From: Chloroflexota bacterium
GTDB taxonomy: Bacteria > Chloroflexota > Dehalococcoidia > Lucifugimonadales > Lucifugimonadaceae
NCBI GenBank assembly: GCA_018650845.1
Contig: JABIFF010000017.1
Location: forward strand, 1 to 64,000
Length of the DNA stretch: 64,000 nucleotides
Direction: 5' to 3'
This document shows, piece after piece, positions 14,818 to 22,779 of the stretch (position 1 is its first letter; each line of letters starts with the position of its first letter). The position numbers were made by a program, and so were the translations under genes. The notes below the pieces were generated by a model, which worked only from the letters and a program-made list of their open reading frames with translations, did no database searches and had not been told where the DNA came from.

Positions 14818-16251
14818 TTGAGTCACTACGATCTGCTTATTACGAACGGACGACTCCTCGACGCTGACACGGGGCGAGACGAAATATCTGATATTGCGAT
14901 ATCTGGTGACAAGATCGAACGAATCGACCAAAATATCGATCCATCGAACTCAAACGACACGATCGACGCAAGCGGGCATTGGATCATTCCTGGAATGATC
15001 GACACTCACGTTCACGTGGCTAATGCAGCTGATCTGGGCAGAATTCGTGGACTAGGACTCCAGATGGTCGCTGCAGCAGGAGCGACCACGGTGATCGACC
15101 TCGGCGGAAGCATGGACGCACTAACCGCTGGCATCGACGCACGAGGCTCAGGAGTGAATGTGGGCAGTCTCGGGTATCTAAAGCCCGGAGAGACCGTCCC
15201 TGAAGGTCGACTCAGCCCCGACATGATTCTTGAAATCGTTGGCACAGCGCTAGAAGCGGGGTCACTGGGCATCAAGCTGTGGGGCGGTTACTACCCATTC
15301 ACTCCCGACGAGACTTCGCGTTTTATCTCGACTGCTAACAATTTAGGTGCGTATGTCGCCTATCACGTTGGTACTACGGAAACTGGCTCGCGACTCGATG
15401 GGCTGAGAGAGGTTCCATCGTTGCTAGGAAGTAGCGGGCGTGTTCATGTTGCGCACATCAATGCGTACACACGTGGCTCTATTCTCCCTGTTGAAGAGGA
15501 AATTCAGGAAGCACTGCAAATTATCGATGATCTACGAGATCAAATCGTTTCTGAAGTTCACCTAGCTCGCCCCAATTTCACACTCGGCAAGTGCGATGAA
15601 GACGGAAATGTTCTCGCGGACGTGGTTGGCAATTGCCTAAAACTTCGAGGTTACGCACCCACCGACGAAGGAATAAGGGCTGCCTTACGAGACGGGTACG
15701 CTTCGACAGTTGAAGAAACTCGAACTGGTCTTGTTCTTGTGTCTGGTGAACGTGGAGTTGAGCTGTTCGATGCCGGCAATACCGATGTCCCGATGAGTTT
15801 TCCGGTGAACGGTGCGGAATCGGCCTTTCAACTGACTGCAGCGCACAATTCTGAGAACGAATTCATTATCGATGCGATTGGTAGCGATGCCGGAGCGTTG
15901 CCTCGCAATGTGAATATCGAGCAGGCGATGCGACTGGTGAAGTTTGGTGCGCTGGAGCCGCTTGAGATGGTTCTAAAGCTCAGCTTGAATCCGGCAAAGA
16001 TGATTGGGCTTACTTCGAAAGGCAGACTTTCGGAGGGATTCGACGCTGACATCACGATCATCGATCCTGATGCCGGCAAGGCGAGTCACGGCATCGTTGC
16101 TGGCGAGTTGATCATGCTTTCGGGCAGGGTAATCGGCCGTGGCGGAACGATTCTCACGACCGACCGTGGTGTGAGTGCGGTCGAAGCGACCGACATCGCT
16201 CACGAAGTAGTCGATATCACACAGGCAATGATGTATTCAGGGCGCGGGTAG
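14818..16251 (+). CDS. Amidohydrolase, D-aminoacylase/dihydroorotase-like, copy 1
   Basis: 477 residues with TTG start (AACAAGGA upstream). The N-terminus MSHYDLLITNGRLLDADTGR is the usual beta-sandwich strand of amidohydrolases. Metal-site elements are MIDTHVHVA (HxH), LGIKLWGGYYPF (lysine, probably carboxylated), AYHVGT and VHVAHINAYTRG (histidines), and AIGSDAGALPRN (aspartate). The ending with NPAKMIGL..KGRLSEGFDADITI is shared with N-acyl-D-amino-acid deacylases. It is strongly similar along its whole length to the protein at 21298-22737, including an unusual insertion around K-C-D-E-D/N-G-(D/N)-V. The natural substrate is unknown; an amide or cyclic amide is likely. Confidence 0.8.
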   Translation: MSHYDLLITNGRLLDADTGRDEISDIAISGDKIERIDQNIDPSNSNDTIDASGHWIIPGMIDTHVHVANAADLGRIRGLGLQMVAAAGATTVIDLGGSMDALTAGIDARGSGVNVGSLGYLKPGETVPEGRLSPDMILEIVGTALEAGSLGIKLWGGYYPFTPDETSRFISTANNLGAYVAYHVGTTETGSRLDGLREVPSLLGSSGRVHVAHINAYTRGSILPVEEEIQEALQIIDDLRDQIVSEVHLARPNFTLGKCDEDGNVLADVVGNCLKLRGYAPTDEGIRAALRDGYASTVEETRTGLVLVSGERGVELFDAGNTDVPMSFPVNGAESAFQLTAAHNSENEFIIDAIGSDAGALPRNVNIEQAMRLVKFGALEPLEMVLKLSLNPAKMIGLTSKGRLSEGFDADITIIDPDAGKASHGIVAGELIMLSGRVIGRGGTILTTDRGVSAVEATDIAHEVVDITQAMMYSGRG

Positions 16252-16302
16252 CGGTTGATTGGCGGACTACGTCCGCATTTACCTATCTGATTCCAATCTC
16301 AC

Positions 16303-16690
16303 ACTGTCATCCTGAATTCATTTTCAGGATCAAATGTTCACCCGTACCAATCTCCAGCCAAGTCCAACCAATGTGGATTCTCAAATTCCACCAAATGCAA
16401 CTTCCATTGACGTCGCCATGTCTTGAGCTGCTTCTCTTTAGCAATTGCGGCGGTTACGTCATCGGTCTCCTCGAACCAAACCAGCTGATGAATACCGTAC
16501 TTCAGGGTGTGCGCAGAATTACTTTCAAATCGATGTTGCCAGACACGCCTATGAAGATCAGAAGTGACTCCTGTGTAAATCATCTTGCCGGGATTCGAAA
16601 GAATGTAGACGAAGTAGCGATTAGGTTGCCGGTGCATAGGATCTTGGCGTTCGAGCGATAGATCCTGAAAATGAATTCAGGATGACAGTT
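16303..16690. mobile_element. Putative 388-base mobile element: GIY-YIG gene between perfect 29-bp inverted repeats
   Basis: Bases 16303-16331 and 16662-16690 are exact reverse complements over 29 bases: outer ACTGTCATCCTGAA, inner TTCAGGATC. Each arm also folds into its own ATCCTGAA/TTCAGGAT hairpin. The only gene inside is a 99-codon GIY-YIG endonuclease on the minus strand. The same 27-base core flanks a gene-free 192-base unit at 34187-34378. I infer an element in which the nuclease acts on the repeats; no transposase is present. That the unit moves is not shown by this sequence alone. Confidence 0.6.
16338..16637 (-). CDS. Small GIY-YIG endonuclease, repeat-associated, copy 2
   Basis: 99 residues, a single GIY-YIG domain: RYFVYILSN with MIYTGVTSDL (VYI/YTG strands), RRVWQHR (conserved arginine), EKQLKTWRRQWK (glutamate region), and a C-terminal W-x-D-L-A-G-D-W-Y. 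It is paralogous to the copy at 9980-10273. ATG at 16637. The stop lies six bases from one 29-bp inverted repeat, and the start lies 25 bases from the other, so the gene almost fills the space between them. Single-domain members are described as nucleases of uncertain role; the tight link to hairpin repeats suggests the repeat DNA is the substrate. That is inference. Confidence 0.85.
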   Translation of the reverse strand: MHRQPNRYFVYILSNPGKMIYTGVTSDLHRRVWQHRFESNSAHTLKYGIHQLVWFEETDDVTAAIAKEKQLKTWRRQWKLHLVEFENPHWLDLAGDWYG

Positions 16691-16795
16691 GTGCGTGGTT
16701 GTCTGATATGCCGATTGTGAACTCAGCGGCAGTTCACTTGCAACATCGGATGTCACAGTCGAAAAAGCACAAACAGCTTGGGCTGGGACCCAAAC

Positions 16796-18055
16796 CTAAT
16801 CCACGTCTTCAGGTAGCTCTACGTTGCGGAACGAGAAGTAGATGGCGAAGTCGTACGCCAGCTTGAGTCCGCCGCCGATTAGCCACGGTGCGACGGTGTA
16901 AGCACCTGCCCATAGGAAGCCCGTTACGGTCGAACTCGGCATTCGACCCAGTCCACGACCCAGATTCGCTGACCCCGCCATCACAGTGCGTTCTTCTGGC
17001 GGTACTAAAGCCATCATGTACGACTGGCGTGTCGGAACGTCCATTTCATCGAAAACCCCTCGCAGCATCCAGATTCCAGCGGCGATCGCAGCACCAGGAG
17101 CAAACGCGAACGCAATTAGGCAAATATTCGAAGCCACCTGCGTCCAAACGAACGTGTTCAAAAGACCGATCCGTTTCGCAACTGAAGGCGCCAGCCAAAT
17201 CGACACGAGATTCAACCCCTGCGTTGCGATCATGATGGCAGCGATAGTGCCTTCGTTCATGCCATATTTATCGACCATCCATAGTGCGAAGAATGCGTCG
17301 AAAATCATGCCACCTGAGAACGAATCGACTGCGAAAAGGCTCGATATTTTTAAAATCGGCTTTCGTGACGGCGTTTTGAACGGATTTACGAGTAAATCGC
17401 CAGCGCTCGCCTTCGATTCAACTGCCGATGAAAGTGCCAGATATATAGCGGCGTTGAGGATGTTGATTCCGAGGTAGATCGCCAGCAAAACTTTGTAGGC
17501 GTCGATCAGCTCCCAATCACGAACACCGATTAGGTAAGTAGCGATTCCAACTAGCGCACTACCCAGCGCACGCCCACCCGCTGAAGAAACCGATAGATTC
17601 GAAAACGCTCGAGTACGGTTTTGCGAGTTGGTGACTTCGGTTAGCGACGATTGCTCAAGTTGAAGACTTGGCCCCCAGTGCATGCCGCTTCCAGCGTACG
17701 AGCCGAAGAACGATGCGAGTCCGATTAGCCATACGTTCTCGGTGAAGAACAGCATTCCGATCGCTAAGCCGGTAACCAGCGAAATAATTACAAACCAGGC
17801 TTTTCGTGAGATGGCGTTCGCACTGAACATCACGACTAGCGAAAGAACGAATCCGCCGACAAGACTTACGCCCAGAACGAGTCCTATCTGAGGAATCGAA
17901 AGGCCAATTTCTGCCAGATATATCGCCAGAATCACGGCGATCAAACCACGACCCATATCGCGAAGCCCACGACCGGCGTAGACGATGAGGGCATCTAGCC
18001 CGGGTCGTCCGTGCGGTTCAGAAGTTGTTGTTGGTGTGCTGGTTTGTGAGGTCAT
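16796..18055 (-). CDS. Major facilitator superfamily transporter (12-helix)
   Basis: 419 residues. After a short Thr/Ser-rich cytoplasmic start (MTSQTSTPTTTSEPHGRPGL), about 12 hydrophobic helices are seen in two six-helix halves separated by a polar loop near residues 200-225 (SSAVESKASAGDLLVNPFKT). L-R-D-M-G-R-G-L-I-A-V-I-L-A-I-Y-L in helix 1 and G-L-V-L-G-V near helix 2 fit MFS drug or sugar carriers, as does the late segment DVPTRQSYMMALVPPEERT. The substrate cannot be predicted. An in-frame upstream reading to 18145 adds a sequence that overlaps a probable terminator, so the ATG at 18055 is used. A hairpin at 18143 separates it from the next gene upstream. Confidence 0.75.
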   Translation of the reverse strand: MTSQTSTPTTTSEPHGRPGLDALIVYAGRGLRDMGRGLIAVILAIYLAEIGLSIPQIGLVLGVSLVGGFVLSLVVMFSANAISRKAWFVIISLVTGLAIGMLFFTENVWLIGLASFFGSYAGSGMHWGPSLQLEQSSLTEVTNSQNRTRAFSNLSVSSAGGRALGSALVGIATYLIGVRDWELIDAYKVLLAIYLGINILNAAIYLALSSAVESKASAGDLLVNPFKTPSRKPILKISSLFAVDSFSGGMIFDAFFALWMVDKYGMNEGTIAAIMIATQGLNLVSIWLAPSVAKRIGLLNTFVWTQVASNICLIAFAFAPGAAIAAGIWMLRGVFDEMDVPTRQSYMMALVPPEERTVMAGSANLGRGLGRMPSSTVTGFLWAGAYTVAPWLIGGGLKLAYDFAIYFSFRNVELPEDVD

Positions 18056-18142
18056 TTGGTCTAATCGAATGCGAAGTGCGGAGTGTAGACCTGTCCCCGC
18101 GGCTGGTGTTGAGGATCTGAGTACATCAGCTACGTTAAACAA

Positions 18143-18172
18143 CACACCCGTGGTATTGCTACCACGGGTGTG
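18143..18172 (-). terminator. Perfect 13-bp hairpin between two minus-strand genes
   Basis: CACACCCGTGGTA..TTGC..TACCACGGGTGTG, a perfect 13-bp stem with a four-base loop. It is positioned 28 bases beyond the stop of the 18200-19606 gene. On the minus strand a loose T-rich stretch (TTGTTTAA) follows, so termination of that gene is likely but not textbook. Confidence 0.65.
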
Positions 18173-18199
18173 AAAATTATTCGTTAGAAGCGGCCGAGA

Positions 18200-19606
18200 C
18201 TACTTTGGCTTCTTACCCTTGTCGTCTGGCTTGCCTTTGTCCGCTGGCGGTCCACCGCCAGTGCTTCCACCACCACCACCGCTGGAGCCGTTACTGCCAT
18301 TTCCGCCGCCGGAACTACCGCCGCCGGATTTATCGCCGCCCGAGTTACCGTTGCCAGAACTGCCAGAGCTTCCCGAACCGCTCGATCCGCCAGAACCTGA
18401 ACTACCCGAACCTCGGCTCGTGTTCTTGTTCTTGGCACCTTGGGCTTTGCCCTTCTTGTCTTCTGGGGCGTTGCCTACTGTCTTCTCAAGTCGTTCGTCA
18501 CGTTTTGCCTGAACTGAAGCCTTCTTTTCTGCCAGTTTCTCCGACAAAGAAGCGTTCTTCTCGGCAAGTCGCTCTAATCGAGCATCTACCGTGTTGGAAC
18601 TAGTTGAACCGGTGATCTTCTTGCCACCGCCTCGACCCTGCTTCGTGATGAGACATACGTCTTCACCCTCGGTACCTTCTTCGCCTTCAAGCTCAGTCTC
18701 GTTGCCTTCTTCATCAAGAACGGTGGTCGTGCCATCGCCTGATTCAGTCACAACTACACACTCGTGCTTACGAGTTGCCTTCGAAGGAACAATCGTAATT
18801 CGGAGAGCTGTTACATCCTGTCGGAACGATGGCGCAGGTGTTGGAACTGGAGTTACCGTTGGTTCTGGGTCCGGTTCGCTACCTGTGTCATTGAGACTCG
18901 ACGGGACTGTGAGATCTGGATCTGGATCTGTTCCGGTGTCGTCGCTGCCAGATGGTGGAGTGAGATCAGGATCGGTTCCTGTGTCATTCGAAGTATCTGG
19001 TGGCTCGATAGTTGGAACCGGTGTTTCGGTTGGTTCCGGTGTGGCCGTTTCGGTTGGCTCCGGAGTTGCTGTAGGAGTTACTTCTGGGTCGGTGCCAGTG
19101 TCGTCGCTACCAGACGGAGGAGTTAGATCAGGATCGGTTCCTGTGTCATCGCCACTCGTTGGTGGAGTTAGATCAGGATCGGTTCCTGTGTCATCGCCAC
19201 TCGTTGGTGGAGTTAGATCAGGATCACCGTCACCATCTCCATCGCCGTCGCCGTCTTCTTCGCCGTCCTTTTCTTCAGATTTCACAACGTCTGGAGCCTT
19301 GTCGAGAAGAACACCAGCGCGATCGCCAACAACGATGTCGTCAAGAGTGATCGATTCACCCTTCGACTTAATTATCGTTCCAGCGCCCACATCGATAGTC
19401 ACATTTCCGTGCTTGGTCTCAACAACGATATTGCTGCTACCAACTCCGACAACGATTCCTGAAACACCGCGGCGGGTGAGTTGACCTTGCGGTTCACCCG
19501 CGTTGCTCGAATCGGCCGAAACCGAAGTTGCAGTGATAGTCGTCGCCAAAACCATCGAAATGATCGATAGCAGAGCGAGCGGCCTGTACAAAGTTTGAAT
19601 GTTCAT
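18200..19606 (-). CDS. Exported low-complexity protein with DUF5666-like N-terminal domain
   Basis: 468 residues. A signal peptide (LALLSIISMVLATTITATSVSA) is followed by a small beta domain (VSGIVVGVGSSNIVVETKHG) like DUF5666-type domains. Next come Asp/Pro/Thr-rich tandem units (D-T-G-T-D-P-D-L-T-P-P repeated at least five times), a Pro/Thr/Glu linker (TPEPTETATPEPTETPVPT), a helical Lys/Glu-rich stretch (RLERLAEKNASLSEKLAEKK) and a Gly/Ser-rich tail ending in KGKPDDKGKKPK. It looks like a surface or wall-associated extended protein. The adjacent lipoprotein upstream has a similar Pro/Thr linker, and both may be secreted together. Function unknown. Confidence 0.7.
   Translation of the reverse strand: MNIQTLYRPLALLSIISMVLATTITATSVSADSSNAGEPQGQLTRRGVSGIVVGVGSSNIVVETKHGNVTIDVGAGTIIKSKGESITLDDIVVGDRAGVLLDKAPDVVKSEEKDGEEDGDGDGDGDGDPDLTPPTSGDDTGTDPDLTPPTSGDDTGTDPDLTPPSGSDDTGTDPEVTPTATPEPTETATPEPTETPVPTIEPPDTSNDTGTDPDLTPPSGSDDTGTDPDPDLTVPSSLNDTGSEPDPEPTVTPVPTPAPSFRQDVTALRITIVPSKATRKHECVVVTESGDGTTTVLDEEGNETELEGEEGTEGEDVCLITKQGRGGGKKITGSTSSNTVDARLERLAEKNASLSEKLAEKKASVQAKRDERLEKTVGNAPEDKKGKAQGAKNKNTSRGSGSSGSGGSSGSGSSGSSGNGNSGGDKSGGGSSGGGNGSNGSSGGGGGSTGGGPPADKGKPDDKGKKPK
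19136..19225. repeat. Two perfect 45-base tandem repeats inside the low-complexity gene
   Basis: The 45-base unit GGTTCCTGTGTCATCGCCAC..., encoding the 15-residue S-G-D-D-T-G-T-D-P-D-L-T-P-P-T on the minus strand, occurs twice exactly in tandem (19136-19180 and 19181-19225). Less exact copies lie at 18940-18990 and 19090-19135. In-frame, so copy number changes would alter linker length without a frameshift. Confidence 0.75.
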
Positions 19607-19626
19607 TTTGTTGTTGCTCTTATTTC

Positions 19627-20697
19627 CTAAGCGGCCGGCTCATAAATAATCAGAATTACTATGCTGGATTCATCGCCAGCAGCGGTACTAGCCACGACTT
19701 CAACCACGTTAGGACCTTCGTCCAGTGTCACAGTCGCTGTGAACGTCCCGTCGATAGCAACCTCTGGGAATTCATCGTTCACGCTCACTAGCGCATCAAC
19801 AGAAGTTCGCCCCACAACGTCAAACGTGTTTGTTGTGACAATGGCCTCACCGCTTTCCGGTTCGGCGATGTGCAGGAAGAACGCACCAATAGCATCCGGC
19901 ACAGCTGTCGGCGTTGCGGTAGGTGCAGGTGTGGCTGTAGGTGGCACAGCGGTTGCTGTTGCAGGAACCTGAGTTGGCTTCGGCGGAGTCACCTTAGTTG
20001 GAACAGGCTCTGGAACCGGTCGTTCAGAAGGCTTGCCAGTAAGTGCAACGGCAGCTGAGCCTTCTTCGCCCGGTTCACCCACAGCGAGTTTGATTACTGG
20101 CTTGAAGAGGAAGCCTTGTCGGCCTCGTTCAACCAGCGACTTATCAACTTCAAAATCGAGGCTGATGAACGTTTTCTCGTCTTCAGCTAGTTCGAATGTT
20201 CCAACGAGTTTGATCGTATCGCTGGGAACTTCAGCAACTACGATTTCGCCATCTTTCTCGACTTCCACTTCTGGAACCGAGAGTCGAACTTGCGTGTACT
20301 TGCCGGTTGGCAGTTCAGCAGAGCCCAAAACGGCTTCAACGCCTTCGAGTGCGAGGAGTTCAAATGTGATCTCTTCGTCGATTACCGAAACCCAGCCTTC
20401 GCCAGCTATCGATACTTCGATATTGTCTGTCGTTACGTAAACGGCAGTGATCGATGGGTCTGGTGCGTCGGTTACTCGAACTTCGAGAGTTCCAGTGCCT
20501 GAATCGCTGACCCCACCGCCGCCTGATGGCTTCGATGTTGCAGATGCAGTTGGCTGAGGCGCCGAAGTTGAGCCAGGTGATGCAGTTGGGTCAGATGGCT
20601 CTTCATCGCCGCCACTACACCCGGCGATCACTAATGCGACCAGTCCAAGCATCATCAATAACAAATACGGTTTGTTCGAACTCACGTGATTCTCCAA
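19627..20697 (-). CDS. Lipoprotein with DUF4382-like domain and C-terminal Ig-like domain
   Basis: 356 residues. A lipobox (LVIAGC, cysteine about residue 27) follows a hydrophobic signal, so the protein is probably lipid-anchored outside the membrane. After a Ser/Thr/Pro linker, G-T-L-E-V-R-V-T-D-A-P-D with YVTTDNIEVSI, LLALEGVEAVLGSAELPTGKY and QVRLSV closely fits the DUF4382 pattern. A Thr/Pro linker (VPPTATPAPTATPTAVP) leads to an Ig-like beta domain of about 85 residues (HIAEPESGEAIVTTNTFDVV ... EGPNVVEVVASTAAG), as in bacterial Big/Glucodextranase-B-like domains. Its role is unknown; a matrix or surface function is plausible. A direct-repeat motif lies 56 bases upstream. Confidence 0.75.
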   Translation of the reverse strand: MENHVSSNKPYLLLMMLGLVALVIAGCSGGDEEPSDPTASPGSTSAPQPTASATSKPSGGGGVSDSGTGTLEVRVTDAPDPSITAVYVTTDNIEVSIAGEGWVSVIDEEITFELLALEGVEAVLGSAELPTGKYTQVRLSVPEVEVEKDGEIVVAEVPSDTIKLVGTFELAEDEKTFISLDFEVDKSLVERGRQGFLFKPVIKLAVGEPGEEGSAAVALTGKPSERPVPEPVPTKVTPPKPTQVPATATAVPPTATPAPTATPTAVPDAIGAFFLHIAEPESGEAIVTTNTFDVVGRTSVDALVSVNDEFPEVAIDGTFTATVTLDEGPNVVEVVASTAAGDESSIVILIIYEPAA

Positions 20698-20752
20698 TAG
20701 CCCTCATGCCACTTTGGCAACCAATCTTAGTACCTTCAACTAGATATGGATA

Positions 20753-20782
20753 ACGTATACGTCAGGAATCGGTCAGGAATCT
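20753..20782. promoter_or_regulatory. Palindrome plus 11-base-spaced direct repeats upstream of the lipoprotein gene
   Basis: ACGTATACGT (20753-20762) is a 10-base palindrome. It overlaps GTCAGGAATC repeated twice with an 11-base period (20761-20770 and 20772-20781). Direct repeats about one helical turn apart are typical of OmpR/PhoB-type response-regulator sites. The lipoprotein starts at 20697 on the minus strand. The regulator is unknown. Confidence 0.4.
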
Positions 20783-21297
20783 GTGAGTAATTCAGAACGC
20801 GCCCTGAACATGTTCACGATGTGGGCGTTTCTCGCGTCCCGAGCGGAGTCTGCGGAGCCGAGGGATCTGGTGCGGGGTCGCGATGATCGGTGATGTGGGC
20901 AACTCGCACGATCGTTCCTGTGCCGGCGATTTCACCCTCACCCCAGCCGTCTCCCCGTGAACTTTGGGAGAGGGAGGTACAAGCTCGCGTCGCTCGACAA
21001 AAATATCGCCGAACGCGAAAACGTGCCGGGAGATTCATTCGCAACATGCGGCAGGCAACCATTTAGTTAGTTATGAATCTCGTCGGCACGCCGTCGATAA
21101 AACTATGTTCTGGCCACCCGAATTACGCCGGGGTTACCCTCGGATTACCGTTCAGTTACCGCCTTCATTACGGTTCGATTACGAAGGCTGCAGCAACTCC
21201 AAACGCCCGCGCCTCTGTAGAATCGCCGCAAACACCACATCAGCGTTCAACATGCTTCCACACGCTGGGGCATCACCCACAGGAACAAATCCCCAAA
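20783..21297. other. Long intergenic region with degenerate hairpin repeats
   Basis: No convincing gene. It holds a family B arm (GAGCGGAGTCTGCGGAGCCG then AGGGATCTGGTGCGGGGTCG, about 20838-20881). A family C hairpin follows (TCACCCTCACCCCAGCCGTC ... GGGAGAGGGAGG, about 20931-20978). Open frames crossing 21073-21297 extend the next gene upstream but look non-coding. Confidence 0.5.
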
Positions 21298-22737
21298 TTG
21301 GCAACTTCACAGCAGTTCGACACGGTTCTGAAAAACGGACGTGTGGTCGATCCCACCAACAACATCGATGGCCAGTTCGATGTTGGCATACGACACGGAA
21401 AAATCGCTTCAGTTGCCGAAACGATTGCACCTGAACACGCTGACGACATCATCGATGTTTCTGGCCAGATCGTGATGCCAGGGCACATCGACACGCACGC
21501 TCACCTATCTAGCCCGTTCAACAGCAATGTCGATCGTGCTTACGGTCATGCAATGCTGGTCGAATCTGGAACGACAACCGCTCTCGATCTCGCTGGCGAT
21601 CCAACTTCAATGGTCACAGGCATGATCCAGCGTGGCGCCGGACTAAACGTAGCCTCACTTATGGGCTTGGTTCCTCACGAAACAGTCTCCGAAGACGATC
21701 CGCGACCTTCGATTTTGCGCGACGCGATTGCAGATGTGAAAAAACGTGGTGGCTTCGGCGTAAAAATGCTCGGCGGCTACCACCCGTTCACTCCTGAAGC
21801 TTCTGCCGATGTGGTTTCCGCAGCCAACGAGCAGATGGCGTGGGTCGCTTTCCACGTCGGAACGAAAGATTCTGGCAGCGACATGACGGGCTTGAGAGAA
21901 GTCCCTGAAATTACTGGCAATGGTCGACTTCATGTCGCACATATCAACTCGTACACCCGCGGAATGATCGATCAGCCCCACGAGGAAGTTCAAGAAGCGC
22001 TTGGGATGATCGAACGAATGCGTTCGCAGTGGGTCACCGAGGCGTATTTGGCGCAGGCGAACGGCACGAACGGAAAGTGCGATGAAAATGGCGATGTGAT
22101 CTACAACGTCGCCCAAAACTGCCTCAAGGCACGCGGCTACCCGACTACAGACGAAGGTATAAAAGCTTCGCTCATGGACGGATATGGCTCGGCTCTGATC
22201 GAACGTGGCGGTCGCGTGATCACGGTTACCGGCAAGGAAGCCGTAGATATTTGGGAAGCTGCTTCTACAGATGCTTCTCTCAGCTACCCAGTGAACCCGC
22301 CAACAAGTGCGTTTAGCCTTGCGACCGCCAAATATGACGATGGAACCTTCCGAGTCGATGCGATTTCTACCGATGGCGGTTCGCTACCAAGAAACGTCGC
22401 TATCGAACGCACAATGGCTCTCGTGGCGTTTGGTGCTTTGAGCATGGATGAAGCAGTTATCAAGCTCAGCTACATGCCTTCACGAGTACTCGGACTACTA
22501 AACAAGGGGCATTTCTCTGAAGGCGCCGATGGCGATGTGACCATCGTGGACCCCGGCACCGGCAAAGCATCGATGTCGCTCGTAAACGGCGAAATGATCA
22601 TGTTGAACGGTCGAGCTATCGGCAAGGGCGGCACGTGGCTCGTATTGGACGAGGGTAAGGAAGCCGCAGCAGCCACAGGATTGCCATACGAAGTGGTAAA
22701 TCTCGAAAACAGCCGGCTTTACGAAAACTGGAACTAA
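21298..22737 (+). CDS. Amidohydrolase, D-aminoacylase/dihydroorotase-like, copy 2
   Basis: 479 residues from the TTG at 21298, which gives the same N-terminal strand (FDTVLKNGRVVDPTNNIDG) and length as copy 1 at 14818. An ATG at 21073 adds 75 residues without similarity. The metal site is visible: HIDTHAHLS (HxH), FGVKMLGGYHPF (lysine), AFHVGT and LHVAHINSYTRG (histidines), AISTDGGSLPRN (aspartate). The insertion with K-C-D-E-N-G-D-V is shared with copy 1. These two form their own subgroup with an unknown amide-type substrate. The genes downstream (isomerase and gamma-glutamyltransferase) run in the same direction with short gaps of 42 and 53 bases, suggesting one transcript. Confidence 0.8.
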   Translation: MATSQQFDTVLKNGRVVDPTNNIDGQFDVGIRHGKIASVAETIAPEHADDIIDVSGQIVMPGHIDTHAHLSSPFNSNVDRAYGHAMLVESGTTTALDLAGDPTSMVTGMIQRGAGLNVASLMGLVPHETVSEDDPRPSILRDAIADVKKRGGFGVKMLGGYHPFTPEASADVVSAANEQMAWVAFHVGTKDSGSDMTGLREVPEITGNGRLHVAHINSYTRGMIDQPHEEVQEALGMIERMRSQWVTEAYLAQANGTNGKCDENGDVIYNVAQNCLKARGYPTTDEGIKASLMDGYGSALIERGGRVITVTGKEAVDIWEAASTDASLSYPVNPPTSAFSLATAKYDDGTFRVDAISTDGGSLPRNVAIERTMALVAFGALSMDEAVIKLSYMPSRVLGLLNKGHFSEGADGDVTIVDPGTGKASMSLVNGEMIMLNGRAIGKGGTWLVLDEGKEAAAATGLPYEVVNLENSRLYENWN

Positions 22738-22779
22738 TTTTTATCAAGCGTCTCGCAAAGCAAGGTTCAGAGGAAAAAA

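Noticed and set aside
18591-19484. 297-codon Ser/Val/Gly-rich open frame on the plus strand
   Set aside because: It is a mirror of the low-complexity Asp/Pro/Thr repeats of the minus-strand gene, which has a signal peptide and repeat structure that make sense.
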